In this document: one piece after another, positions 48,438 through 60,100 of the stretch
Position numbering within the stretch: the first letter of the stretch is position 1
How the letters are laid out: each line of letters starts with the position of its first letter
Notes under the pieces: generated by a model
What the model was told of the DNA's origin: nothing
What the model saw: the letters and a program-made list of their open reading frames with translations, nothing else
Databases searched by the model: none
Program-made: the position numbers and the translations under genes
Assembly (NCBI GenBank): GCA_946803715.1
Contig: CAMPET010000214.1
Span: forward strand, 1 to 64,000
DNA length: 64,000 nucleotides
Source of the DNA: Beroe ovata
Lineage: Eukaryota; Ctenophora; Nuda; Beroida; Beroidae
Reading direction: 5' to 3'

Positions 48438-48831
48438 TAAAGGCGCACACAATACTATTATATAATTTGTAATTGTACATGTACATNCTCAGAAGGGAAA
48501 TATTACGTAATCACGGGCCCAACCCCCCTTCTGACGGAAAGGTCTGAAAGGGATATGAAAAAGACTTAGAGCCTCCTCAGGTGGATAACAAGCTTTGGAC
48601 TTGCTCTTTGGACTTACTCTGCTGACTGTTAGTGTTCAGATCCCTAAGTTGAGGGGCAACCATGAACAGTTTGATCCAGGACTCAACAGACATGCCTGTA
48701 GGATGTTCACAGACTGGCTTACACTGGCCCTACAGGCTGCTTTGATTGCGTAGTATGGCGACTGTTATTCACAGTATTGTATCTGGTGTAGCCTCTTAGC
48801 CATCTTGAATACTGAGTTTTTACGCTCAGTA

Positions 48832-49150
48832 GAGAGGATACACAGCAAGTGTCAAGTGATATATGCTTCCTTGAAGGGAGTGCAGCTAGCACTGAGTTTT
48901 ATACAGTGAGTATATGCTCATTAGAAGGGGGTATAGTGAGAGCTTGCAATATACAGTGAGTATACGCTTGGTAGGGGGTAGCACAGTGAGTGCTAGCATA
49001 TACAGTGAGTATACACTTAGTAGAATGTGACACAGTGAGTGCTAGCAATATACAGTGAGTAAACGCTCAGTAGAAGGGATCACAGTGAGTGCTAGCGTTA
49101 TACAGTGAGTATACATTCAGTATAGGGGAGCACAGTGAGTGCTTACCTGA
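48832..49150 (+). repeat. ~60-bp minisatellite
   Basis: Five imperfect units containing tatacagtgagtatacgctcagta and cacagtgagtgctagc lie in a contig bounded by single Ns at 48487 and 49351. Confidence 0.9.
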
Positions 49151-49351
49151 ATACAGCTACTTACGTCTTATATTCAGCCACATGGTTTTAACTTGTGTTT
49201 CAAACCAGTGCTTAATGAGCTCATTACACACTGCTGAAGTGTCACGTGATCCGATAATTACAACTGTGATATATCACGTGACCCGCCAGAGGTATACACA
49301 CATACTGTAATCTTACTACTTATAATTGGTCCTCATATATATATGTATATN

Positions 49352-49860
49352 CCAATAAAGAACAATAGTATGAAACCAACTTTGAGGAGGAAGAATCGTC
49401 TATCCAGTTCAACCAAAGCAGCTTCGAGGTCATCTTTGTCAAGTGTCTCTCCCATGCCTTCTCCGTACAGGGTTTCTAGACCAGCTTCAACCTGGCAAAT
49501 GATCAATGATTCATGAAGATTCGCAAAATAATTTGACAAGGTGAAATAGATGCATTAGGTATCTTGAAACTGTCCCATGAGATACCAAATCAGCCCAAAA
49601 ATATGAGAGCCATTTCTTGATGAACAATCCAACAACTTTACCCTCATATCATTGTAGTTACAGATGATAAATATCCATATACCTGAGCTAGCCTAACCCC
49701 AGGAGGTCGCATCTCAGAGTACAAGTTACAGACAGCTTGTGGTGATATTTCTCCAGCCAAGAGGTCATCGTACATGTCAAAGACATCTCCGAATTTTGCA
49801 ACAAAAGTAGTCATAGTAAGTTCAGGCTATCGGGAATTTTGAACCACTGTAACTTCTTAC
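49352..49860. repeat. Second copy of exon 1-2 block, bounded by single Ns (probable haplotig)
   Basis: Exactly the same 509-base length as 47507-48015, with few substitutions, and delimited by an N on each side (49351, 49861). It carries duplicate exons 1 and 2 of the coiled-coil gene with identical splice sites. Confidence 0.85.
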
Positions 49861-49989
49861 NAGTTAAGACAACCCAATAACTGTGTTTCATTTGTAACTT
49901 AGTTTTTAAGTTATTATATTGTTTTTGTATGTTGATAATTCACAGGACTGTTTGTTTAATTAGGAATTTCTTTATATGGGTACCTTGAA

Positions 49990-50600
49990 AAAAATGTTAC
50001 TAAACAATGATGTTCTTGCCATCAACTACCACTGTCTGGGTCCTTCCTGTGAGGAACTGCTCTATCCAGGAATAGAGTTCACTTTGAATACCATAAGCCT
50101 TGACCTTCCATGAATGGGTTAAGCAAAGTCAAGATAGATATCATCAGTTTCAGATTTGTCCAGGGAGTTTTCCAGAAAGTAGTCCATGTGTCGAAGTAAC
50201 TGTGCCAAGCAACTGTGGCCAATTTCTGAAGCCGTGTTGCTTATCTGAAAACAGATTATTTACCTCCAGGAAGCTGAGGATGTTCTTTCTCATGGTCCTG
50301 TCAAAGATTTTTATCACATGAGAGGTTATTAAGGAGACGGGCGGGTAGCTGGCTGGGTCAGTTTCGTTCCTTTCTTGAATACTGGTGTTATGAATTGTTC
50401 CTTGTACACCGTGGGTATAGTGCCATTATCAAATGAGTCCTTCCACAACATGAGCAGTGGTTGCGACAGAGCTGTCTTGCATGATTTCAGTATTCTGGCT
50501 GGAATGTCTCCATCTGATGTAGCTGAATCAATGCTGCTCTCGTCAATGGCGCTAATAATGTCTTGTCAGCAAATATTTTGAATTCAATATGGCCGGACCA
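49990..50600 (-). pseudogene. LINE reverse transcriptase fragment
   Basis: The minus strand encodes, with frame breaks, typical non-LTR reverse transcriptase segments in order: YKEQFITPVFKKG, PVSLITSHVIKIFDRTMRK, NNLFSDKQHGFR, and AYGIQSELYSWIEQFLTGRTQ. The catalytic FADD box and the ends are absent. The spacing is like CR1/Jockey-group elements. It is a decayed insertion. Confidence 0.8.
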
Positions 50601-51518
50601 GGTAAACAGTGTGGTAACTGAAGTACGTGCAAGGAAGGTCATCATCCAAGTTAAAGACAGGTAATGTCTGTTGGCCCTTGGGTATGCTGTGAGTGATCCA
50701 CACTACCTGACCTCGACCTAGTACTCTACTTGGGAAATGGAGATCTGACCATGTGTAATGTGCAATATCAAATGCTGATCTTGCGTGCATATCAATTTCT
50801 AGCAGGATTTCAAATATGGATGCATTAATTGATTAGATGTCGAATGATTAGGCGTAATTTATTGTCAAAGCTGTAAAAATAACAAATTTTGTTTCCATGA
50901 ATAAAAATTTGTTTACTTGAGTCAAAATTAGAGATGACCTCAGTCAGCGGTGGGGCATCCATGGTTTTTTTTTCTTGTCTGGGTTGTCAGGTTTACTGAC
51001 ACGGTGGAAAACTGGTCTTGTAGGATGTCAGCCATCATTTCAGGTTGATGATTTGATCAACAAGGTCTCAGAAGAGTCCATCATTTGATCAACATCATTT
51101 GATCAACGAGGACTTCGAGGAGGAAAACTTTACAATATTTATCATGGTTGAGTTGTCGTTATTCCAAGACAGGAGTGCCAATTGGAGAAAATGGAATGAG
51201 TTCACATGTTACTGTGGTCCTTCATAAGTTAGGTATGTTTATAATTTACGATATGATAGTCATGACTGGACATATGAGCAAATTTCGGCACCATATTCCA
51301 ATTTTTATTCACATGATTAATTTTCCCCTAAACAGAAATGTGATTTATTAAGGAGCACAGTAACATGTGAAAGCATTTCATTTCCTCAAATTGTCCCTGA
51401 AAATTTGTTTGACACCATGAAACATTATGTTTGTACAATAGTTGTTTGACTTTTTTATACAAGGTGTATTGACATTAGAGCTTCACTTGGACTCATTTTT
51501 ACTAAATCTCTGAAGACA
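50600..51518. other. Intergenic, 5' flank of the KH gene
   Basis: AT-rich sequence with no recognised exon. The KH gene promoter is presumably here. Confidence 0.45.
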
Positions 51519-54500
51519 ATGACTGAATTCAATCCTGATGACAAAATTCTTGTTCGATGCCTCTTACCTAACAAGGTAAGCTTCATGTACTCAATTAAAG
51601 CTTGGGACATTAGTTTGTAGCTTTCAAATTATGTTCCCAAAATTTTCAATCCCTCAAGATTACCTAGTTAGATAAGCTTACATTCAAATTTTGAATTATG
51701 ATATTTGAATTCTCTAAATTCAGATTGTAAGTGGCTTAGAAAGTGGTATTAGCAGAATCCAGTCTTCCTATTCTAATGTAAGTAATTATATCATTGGGGT
51801 ATCATTGCTAAACTAGATTTTCAAGAACCTTAATAATCACGATCAATATTTGCCATTTTCTATCAAACCAGGCCAAAGTGGCTCTTTTAGATGCTACCTT
51901 CTGTTCTGTGGAAAGGTAAGCAGAAATTTTATATTCAATGCAAATGAATATAAAGATGGGAAATTATGACGGCTGCTGCTGCGCAAAATAGCAGACTATA
52001 GATTCTAATTTCAGGGTCTTGCAAGTAGAGTGCCTCCAAAATGACGTCTTTAATTTATTTTCCCAGATAATACCCTTGATCTTTGATGTGAGTGTTGTCC
52101 TGTTAACAGTACCATTTATGTCTATCAAAAATATTGTGTCAATAAGAAATATTGTGTCAGATCAATTATGTTATATAGGTATTTTTATAGCACCTTCTGA
52201 AATATGCTAGTTAACTAATAATGTCCAACAGGGCTTGAAAGCAAAGATGGACAATATTCATGAACCAGAACTGTGTTTGCTCTTTTCAAGTCAAAACATG
52301 GGGCATATCATTGGGAAAGGTGGCAGCAAGATAAGTTATATAAGACAGAGTGCTCATTGTTTTGTAAAGGCTTTCCCTAATAAGCTCCAGAAGTCAGAAG
52401 AAAGAGTGTTATTGGTCAAAGGACAAACTGAGAATATCATAAACTGCATCCTCATCATATACTGTGGGTTATGATTTCAATATTGTATGACCTTTTCTGT
52501 GTTCATATACAGTAAATTTTAATTCAATTATATTTGAATCGTAATGTAAGATCAGATAATTCACATCTATGATTGCTAGCTGAAGCTGATATTGACAAGG
52601 AAACATACAACATGTTTGATCCCTCTGATGGGTTATCTGTATCAAGAGAAGCTAATGTTGGTGGTTACCAAGAAAATTCTGCCTATACTGATACTGGAGG
52701 TATCTCTCACAGTATGCTATTTTCTATGGCCCTGCTAATGTTCAACCTTCACAATATCCGTTCGATATTAGAAGCTTATATTGAATTGATACCTATTGTG
52801 AATGTTGAATATGGGTTACAGCTTATTGCTCATTTTCATGTCTTGATGTATATCATTATTGGCTGATGTTTCAAACCCAATTTTTTATCCATTAGACACT
52901 TCTGAAGTGAATAAGACAAAGACATCAGCCAGGATATCAATAAGATGCCTGATTCCAAACAAGGTGAGCCAAGTTACTTGATTGGGTTGATAATACGATT
53001 AATTTTGTTTCTACTACCCATCTCACTTAGAGATCTCACTTATTATACCTACTTTTCATTCTGATCAGATTGCTGGCGGTGTTATTGGGAAATCAGGAGA
53101 CAACATCAAGAATATCAGAGCTGCTGCTACCAATGTAGGTTATATACATCAGCCGTGGTACATGTCCCATTTAACTGGACAATTCCTATCTACAACCTAA
53201 TGACTTATGTTACACCTTCCTGTAGTAATAATTTCCTTATGAATTCCCTTGTTACCTCTGTACAGGCTCCTTATAAGCTTCCTTAACCCTTGTTACCCCC
53301 AACAAGGCTAATATCAAAGTTCTGGAAACCCCTGACTTCCCCCATGCTGAAGAAAGGTAATTTTGGCTTCCCTTACCTCAGAAACCGGAAACCTCGACTT
53401 GTGAACGACTTATTGGCCCCTCGTGTACTTACTTGCATTGAGACCTTGATCCTTATACTACCTTATTACTACAAACACTGATATAAACCTATTCCTTATT
53501 AATAAAGTATTCTTCTCTTACCTCCTACAAGAACAATATATCAGACCCATCTGAGTTTCTTCCCGCTCTTCCCCATGCAATAACAACTATTCCATATTTC
53601 AGAATATTATTTGTCGAATGTGAGCCAAGTGACCTGAATGCGATATTTTCCATCACAATACCTCTGATTTCCGAAGTATGTCTGGATAACATCTATTGTG
53701 CAATGGCTTGTCAATGAAGTTGCTTGCACGCTGATTAACCAGCCTTTTTTCATTCAGGGTCTCAAAAAGAATAATTTCGACTGTCCGAAGTCCGAATTGT
53801 GTGTCCTTTTCTCCAGTTCAAACATGGGTAGCATCATTGGTAAAGCTGGATCCACCATCAGCAGTCTTCGAAAATCTTGCAATGTTTTTGTGAAGGCGTT
53901 CCATAACAAGTTGCAAAACTCGGATGAGAGGGTTCTTCTTATCAAGGGCGAAGCTGATGGAATCATCAAATGCCTGATTGAAATATATTGTGAGTCGAAA
54001 TATGGGAAATTGGATAACATACTGACAAGAATCTGACGACTATCTACAAAAAATTTTTGTATGTGGTTTTGATCATCTGAATTTGACATATTTCAGCCAC
54101 TCTGGATATCGATAACTCTCCATATAATATGTTCAACCCCATCGATGGAATCAACTTCCCAAGAGAGGATGGCGTTGGAGGATATCAAAATGTAGCTATG
54201 TTCCCTTTCAATGCAGGTGCACATCAATTTCATTGAAATTAGATGAAAGGAAGTAGCAACCAATAACCGATTTAAATTATGAACCTATCAACATATCTTT
54301 CGATGTAAATGGAATACCCCTAAAAGCACCAGGAAGCCGATTTGGACAAGCTCCCCCATTTAGAGAACCTGGCAACGAGCCTTACAACTCTGCCCCAATT
54401 TTATCTGGAGGGAATTATGGGGGAGGCTTGCCTCAGTCAACCCTTCCGAATGCTTTCTCTGGGGGTCAGTCCTACTATTCAGATCCACAGCCCCCTTATG

Positions 54501-55118
54501 ATGATCAGAAAGAGTGAGTGACAATTGATTGAGATGTAACCTAACCTTCTCTTGTAAAATAGCTGTTTTCTTTGTTTCAATCATGTATGATCATGATACT
54601 TCTTCAGGCATCTATCCGACGACGTCAATGGACTTCTGGCTAAGTTTATAGTTAAGTACCCGTTCACCTGTTACTCTGGCAGTGATGGTGATACCCAGAC
54701 TGTCAAAGAGGTGACATTAGAGAACAACCTCACTGGATCTGTCATAGGAGATAAGGGAACCAGAATAAGAGAAGTTCGAACCACATCAGGGGCAAGAATC
54801 CGAATAGGTGGGAATTCAATTTCTTTAAACAAGTTATACAGTGTTGATGAAACCACGGTCGACTCACTTTACCCCTCCCACTCTTCAGGTGATATAGACT
54901 CAGCAGGGCCAGGTGAACGACTGATCACTATCGAGGGTACAAATATTCAGTGTCATCTCGCAGAGTACATCTTACAGTGCTGTGTTCAAGCATATGCTTC
55001 ACAAGAAGCCAACAAGTCTGCTCCGCCACGCAAAAAACTCAAGGCAAACACCTCAAATCAGATAGATCAGGCCTACAATAGTTGGGACATTACTTCACAA
55101 GCTCCGCCAACGTGGTAG
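51519..55118 (+). CDS. hnRNP K-like RNA-binding protein with internally duplicated KH block
   Basis: Fifteen exons in phase: 51519-51575, 51724-51777, 51872-51915, 52015-52087, 52232-52463, 52580-52699, 52896-52963, 53069-53134, 53307-53356, 53603-53675, 53758-53989, 54097-54216, 54327-54513, 54608-54807, 54889-55118, giving 601 residues. Exons 1-6 and 7-12 are paralogous: each set encodes a KH1-like domain over four exons, a KH2 in one 232-base exon, and a 120-base exon with YNMF(D/N)P and VGGYQ. The last exons add a Gly/Pro-rich spacer and a KH3 (GSVIGDKG near 506) as in hnRNP K. GXXG loops are intact in four units (GKGG, GKSG, GKAG, GDKG). The first KH has lost its loop (SGLESG). hnRNP K proteins bind C-rich RNA or DNA. 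The exon 13 acceptor is the least certain boundary. Confidence 0.85.
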
Positions 55119-55473
55119 AAACCAGTCGTATTTGTGATAATTAATAATTCCAGTTATTTTTAACATTTTATGAGACTTATAGGGCATAACAATAGACTGC
55201 TCGCTTTGACACTAACAGAATGGCTAGTTGGTCAGTCTTCACATATTTTCATGATTTGGAAATGCACTTCATTCACTTTATTATGTTACTTTGTTAAGAA
55301 TAGAAGAACAACTGAAGTTTAAATTTATTCATTATTCCCATTTTTTCTGGCTTCTCAGGTAATAATGTAATGCTTTTTCATTTTTCATGATTATGTTGAA
55401 ATCAGACCACTGATTAAAATATCAATGGTTAGTTGGAGGGATTATTACACGATCTTCCCCAGAAAGCCCTCCC
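55119..55473. other. Short intergenic between KH genes
   Basis: A 355-bp AT-rich spacer with no other gene. It may contain the 3' end of the first KH gene and the promoter of the second, or these could share a transcript. Confidence 0.5.
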
Positions 55474-56613
55474 ATGGCTGATGCCCGAGGTCGGGGATCC
55501 AGAGGGGCTGGCCGAGGACGAGGTTACGCACTTAAACGGCCAATGATGGACTCCTATGACACATATTCTGTTGGGAGCGCCCATGGAGGCTATGCTAAGA
55601 AGAGGAAGATCATGGATGATGTCTATCGGTTTTTGGTGAGAGAAGATTTGGTCAAAACCGTTATCGGCAAAGGTGGGGAAAACATAAGAGTTATCAAGGA
55701 TGCAGCCAAAGAGCAAGGTTTCGAAACCAAGGTTTCGATCTATGCACAAGGTGCAAATGGTGCTTTGCTTATGGAAGGGGCTGTTGATAGAGTGATGAGT
55801 GTTCAGACAACTATTGAGGGATTAGCCATGGCTCTGGAGCATATTGTACCTGCTTTGCAGATTCATAAAAACAGGAGTGGCCAAAAACTGGAATTGAGGC
55901 TCATTGTACCTTCACACTGTTGCAGCGGTATCATTGGCAAAGGTGGCTCAGTGATCAAAAAAATGAAAGAGGAAACAAATTCATACATCCAGGTATATAC
56001 TCTGCCATTACCTCAATCAGAAGAATTTTGTGTTCGAATACAGAATTTTGAAATATCAGATTTAATCAAAACTGCTGTTCTTGTATTTGAGAGCATTGCA
56101 GACATCAAGGGGAAGAATCCTATCCTCATGTATGATCCAATTTACTTTGAGCATGGAGATTACGGAGACACTGGCAGTTACATTGATACAGAGTGGTATC
56201 AAGAAGCTCTGAGATCAGGTGTAGCTCAGCCCACATCCTATAAAGCAGTCAGACAGATCCGGAATCGTGGTAGAAGAGGCAGCTACGCTCCTCCTCCTCC
56301 CTCACACTATCACTATGAAGAAGCATACAGCTATGGCTACGGCTATGAGGAAGATTATTACGGGCGTTATGAAGGCCCCTACTATTACGACTACAGCTAC
56401 GAGTACAGTGCACCTCCGCCCATGAGAGCTGCCCACCGGAGCCGGGGTTCCCCGTATGGAGCTAGGGGAGGACGGGGCAGACCTGGAGGTGTGCGAGGTG
56501 GTGGCCGGCCTAGGAATACTCCGTATGTTGGATCAGAGCAGGTGCCCGCTAATACAGATGCCATGGATGTTACTGAGGCCGTGAAGAGCGAACAAGTGGG
56601 AGAAGAAGAATAG
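55474..56613 (+). CDS. Intronless two-KH, RGG/Tyr-rich RNA-binding protein
   Basis: A single frame of 379 residues. The start (MADARGRGSRGAGRGRG) is an RGG-like basic patch. Two KH domains follow: KH-A with VIGKGGENIRVIKD (about 60) and KH-B with IIGKGGSVIKKMKEETNSYIQV (about 150). A short ILMYDPIYF segment resembles the hnRNP K linker after KH2. The C-terminal third is Tyr/Gly/Pro-rich (YSYGYGYEEDYYGRY) with RG repeats, expected to drive RNA binding and condensation, and ends acidic. It is related to the upstream hnRNP K gene but lacks KH3 and all introns, so it may derive from a retrocopy. An alternative is an old PCBP/hnRNP K paralogue that lost its introns. Confidence 0.82.
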   Translation: MADARGRGSRGAGRGRGYALKRPMMDSYDTYSVGSAHGGYAKKRKIMDDVYRFLVREDLVKTVIGKGGENIRVIKDAAKEQGFETKVSIYAQGANGALLMEGAVDRVMSVQTTIEGLAMALEHIVPALQIHKNRSGQKLELRLIVPSHCCSGIIGKGGSVIKKMKEETNSYIQVYTLPLPQSEEFCVRIQNFEISDLIKTAVLVFESIADIKGKNPILMYDPIYFEHGDYGDTGSYIDTEWYQEALRSGVAQPTSYKAVRQIRNRGRRGSYAPPPPSHYHYEEAYSYGYGYEEDYYGRYEGPYYYDYSYEYSAPPPMRAAHRSRGSPYGARGGRGRPGGVRGGGRPRNTPYVGSEQVPANTDAMDVTEAVKSEQVGEEE

Positions 56614-57128
56614 ATCATCAATAGGACTCTAATTATATGTGATATAGTTTTATATTTTTAAGTTAATGAGGCATTTCATTAATTGTCATTTCATTTCAGT
56701 AGTCGGATGATATAACTTCTTTTTGAGTTATTGTAATGTCTGCTGTGGTTTCATTGTATTATCTACATTATTTACAAATGTGTGTGTACCGCTTTGAAAT
56801 TGTCTAACTTGCAAAGTTTCTCTTTTGGGAAATTGAAAGCGATTTTGTTTCACTTATCATAAGATCATAGTCAGGATACCGCTTAAAGTAAGGTAAGTAT
56901 AGAATATTTTAACTGCGTTCTTGTTGACTATGAATGATTTGTTTCCCTATATGAGCTGACAAGAATGAATGCTGCTTGTTAACTGATTGAACAATCATGG
57001 GGAATCTTCACATACATCATCAGTACCTAGAAGTGCCCAAGATTGAAAAGAAAAGTTAGGAAATATCCCATTAGTGTTTACTATAGCAGCAAAGATATTA
57101 ACTTTGATTTAACGATGCTTCTTCTAGC
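56614..57128. other. Intergenic, TPR 5' flank
   Basis: AT-rich sequence with no recognised feature. Confidence 0.45.
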
Positions 57129-60100
57129 ATGACAACTGTAGAAAGTTTGTTGTCATGGGATACCCAGAAGCTGAATCAGCTGGCTGGTGAGAGTGGAGAC
57201 GTTGCCAGGGTGATCAATGTCTTCAGAGAATTCCTATCAACAGTTGCGGATGAGAGGCAGAGATTTGCCGAGGAGCGAACAGTTCTTGCTCAACAAGCAA
57301 AGGTGCCGGATGTCTTAAAGATCACTTTCATATCGTTGTCTCCTGTTATCTCCTCACACTTGCATAAGATTAAAATCATACAAATCCCAGGTTACTGATC
57401 TAAATGCCGAACAACGTTGTGTAGAGATGCAGAACCAGATTTACGAACTGTCCAACAAGTTGAACACTGAGGCACAGTCAAGAGAGTCTCTGCTAGCTGG
57501 CAGGAGGAACTACGAGACAGAGATATCTCAGTTGAAGAAACAGGTGGATTCTGTGCGCGCTGAGAAGGGAGAAGTTACATTGTCCTTGACCACTCTAGAG
57601 TCTGATTCGAACGAGCTGAAGCTAAAGTTAGAGGATGCTCTGCGCAGGTAGGAAGAAGCGATAAAACTTTGTATCTTTATCAGTTCATTATGAGGGTGAG
57701 CGCTGGGCAGTGATTATTTCTGATCAAACATACTTAAGACATTCAGCACATAGAAACTAGGTAGGTACCTACCATTGTATAGTTATTTCAATGGCTAGGA
57801 AGTGACAGTGTAAGTGGGGCATTCTCTATTTCATGACTGGACCAGACTATAGCGTTATCTTGATTCCTCGCACAAACTTGGTAATCTGACTCTACCAGGC
57901 TGCACTATAAGGAAGAGGAGATGAAGCGATTGAACAGTGAATGGGAAGAGGTGTCCGAGAAGGAGTCCGAGCTAAGTAAACTACAGGCTGAAACACGTGC
58001 TAAACTCAGCGACGTTGAGAGTCGAGAGATATCACTCAAGTACAGGGAGGAACGACTTGAGCAGGAGAAGGTATGCGGGGTAATTGATATGAGGGCACCC
58101 TAGATGCTTGATAGAGGGCAGTTTAGTACTGGCATGTGCTAAACCTCCACTTGTGTGGGTGGTATTCTGTGTGGGCATGAGTAATTTATTTACCCATTGA
58201 TATCAACAAGCCCGATTTCAGAATATATTCACGCAACAAAACACGTGGTTGACTGACGAACTGGCTGCAAAGACTGACGAGCTGAGTAAGCTGAGGCAGA
58301 GCTCTACGGAAATAGCGTGCAAGTTGAAGTCAGAACTAGCCGAAAAATCAGAGGAAGCTGCTTTTCTTAACGTAGGATTTATCGTCTTTGAACCGAAATC
58401 ACGTTTGACTACTATCTAGAAATGTATTATGCCCCTTTTCTTGCGCTGCCCTTTCCCTACCTTCTTACCCTCCCTTTCTGTCCCAATTCCTTTGCCAAAT
58501 TGCCAGCAACTCTATTTATTTTAACACATGATGCTTAATTCTTACTCCTTAGATTGTACCTATCAGGATTCAGGAGAACCAAATTTTAGTGCCCCCAATT
58601 GAATGGCAGATTTGGAGTCGTATAGGTAGATTCAATTGAAACGAAATTGTGAAAATAGCATTGAAGTGAATATTCCAACAATAAGCAAAAACAAAACAGC
58701 GTGCTATTATATCAGCATTACATACTTACATATTATTCTTGTACCCAAAGAATTGCATGTGAAACACAATTCATTGAAGTGATAACTCAAAGTCAATAGT
58801 CACAATAATCCTAATGATGCTGTCATTTCTCAATGCCTACATAAAGCTTATCTTTGAACATCAAAATTAGTTCATCATAATTTGTACGGTGTGAGTATCT
58901 TCCATCAATCCTTTTATCATAGTTCATATTTAGGTTTTTTCATCACAGATGAGTTTTTGCCTATTCCCTGTCAGACTGATTCCTCGGTCTGAACCTGCCT
59001 GTGATATTTGAGTGCATTATTGAACTCCATAGCGCTTGACCGCCGCCTGCTGGACGCACTCTTGAACTCGATGATAGTGTTCTTGATAGAACCTGGATGC
59101 CTCCGGGCGATGCAGTCTGATATCCACTCCCTGAACCCATTCATTCGAAGGTAGTAGAAGCAGGGGTTGAGCGCTGCGTTCAAAACTACAAGGAAAACAG
59201 CAGTCACGACCCAGCAGTACCAAAACATGGTTGAAGATTCGAAGAATGGTTCAGGGTAGAGGAAGAACATCTGAGAGATGACTATTCCAATTAGAACAAG
59301 GAGATAGGGCGTGTTACAAGCTAGGAACAAAGCTGTGAAGATGGCAATTGTAGCAGATGCCCGGCGTGTTTGTTGGTATTGAGTTGACACGTCCGGCATG
59401 TTCCTTTTTCGCCAGAACTCCGACAGTGTTACCAAGAAGCTTAGGAAGATGATGATGGAGGGAGCAGCTACTTGCAGGAACATAAATATGTTGCTCGCTA
59501 AAAGAGCCACCAACTCGGCTGTTTTGGTTCCCGAATTTGTCTCTGCTCCTGCACAAAACCCAGTTGACGCAGTAAAGTTCCGGGTGTTGAAATAGTGCCA
59601 CACAACATCTTTAGCGATGCAAAGGACTGAGTAGATCAAGATGGATGTTGCAACAGTGGACTTTCTGCTTACGAAGAATGGGAACTTGATTGAGATAGCT
59701 CGAGAAATGCTTATCAACATGACGAGGAAGATAGACATGTTGGTGAGCAAGTAAAAAGCTTGAACCCACAGGCTACAGAAGTTGTTGTCTTCGAACATCA
59801 TCTTCTTCCGCCCTGAGAAGAGGACAAAGACATAGGGCAACTGTATGACCGAGGTGCATGTGTCTGTGAAGGATACAGCTGTATAGAGCAGAGAGGCAAT
59901 GTCCTTGCGACACTTCCTTGCAAAATAGATCAGTGCTAGGATGTTAGCCGGGGTTCCAATTAGGAAGCAGGTGGACAGAATGGTAGCGATGATCTTGTCA
60001 GCGATGGGAAAGTCTGGGGTGAGGTAGGGAGGAGTGAGGTATGTAGCACCCGAGGTGACCGGAGCTGATGAGTTGCCCGCTGACATGTTTCCTATATTAG

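Noticed and set aside
54808-54888. Reading through as coding within KH3
   Set aside because: The frame is open, but a GT-AG intron here restores the KH3 spacing (RIRIG joined to DIDSAGPGER), and the insert has no counterpart in hnRNP K.
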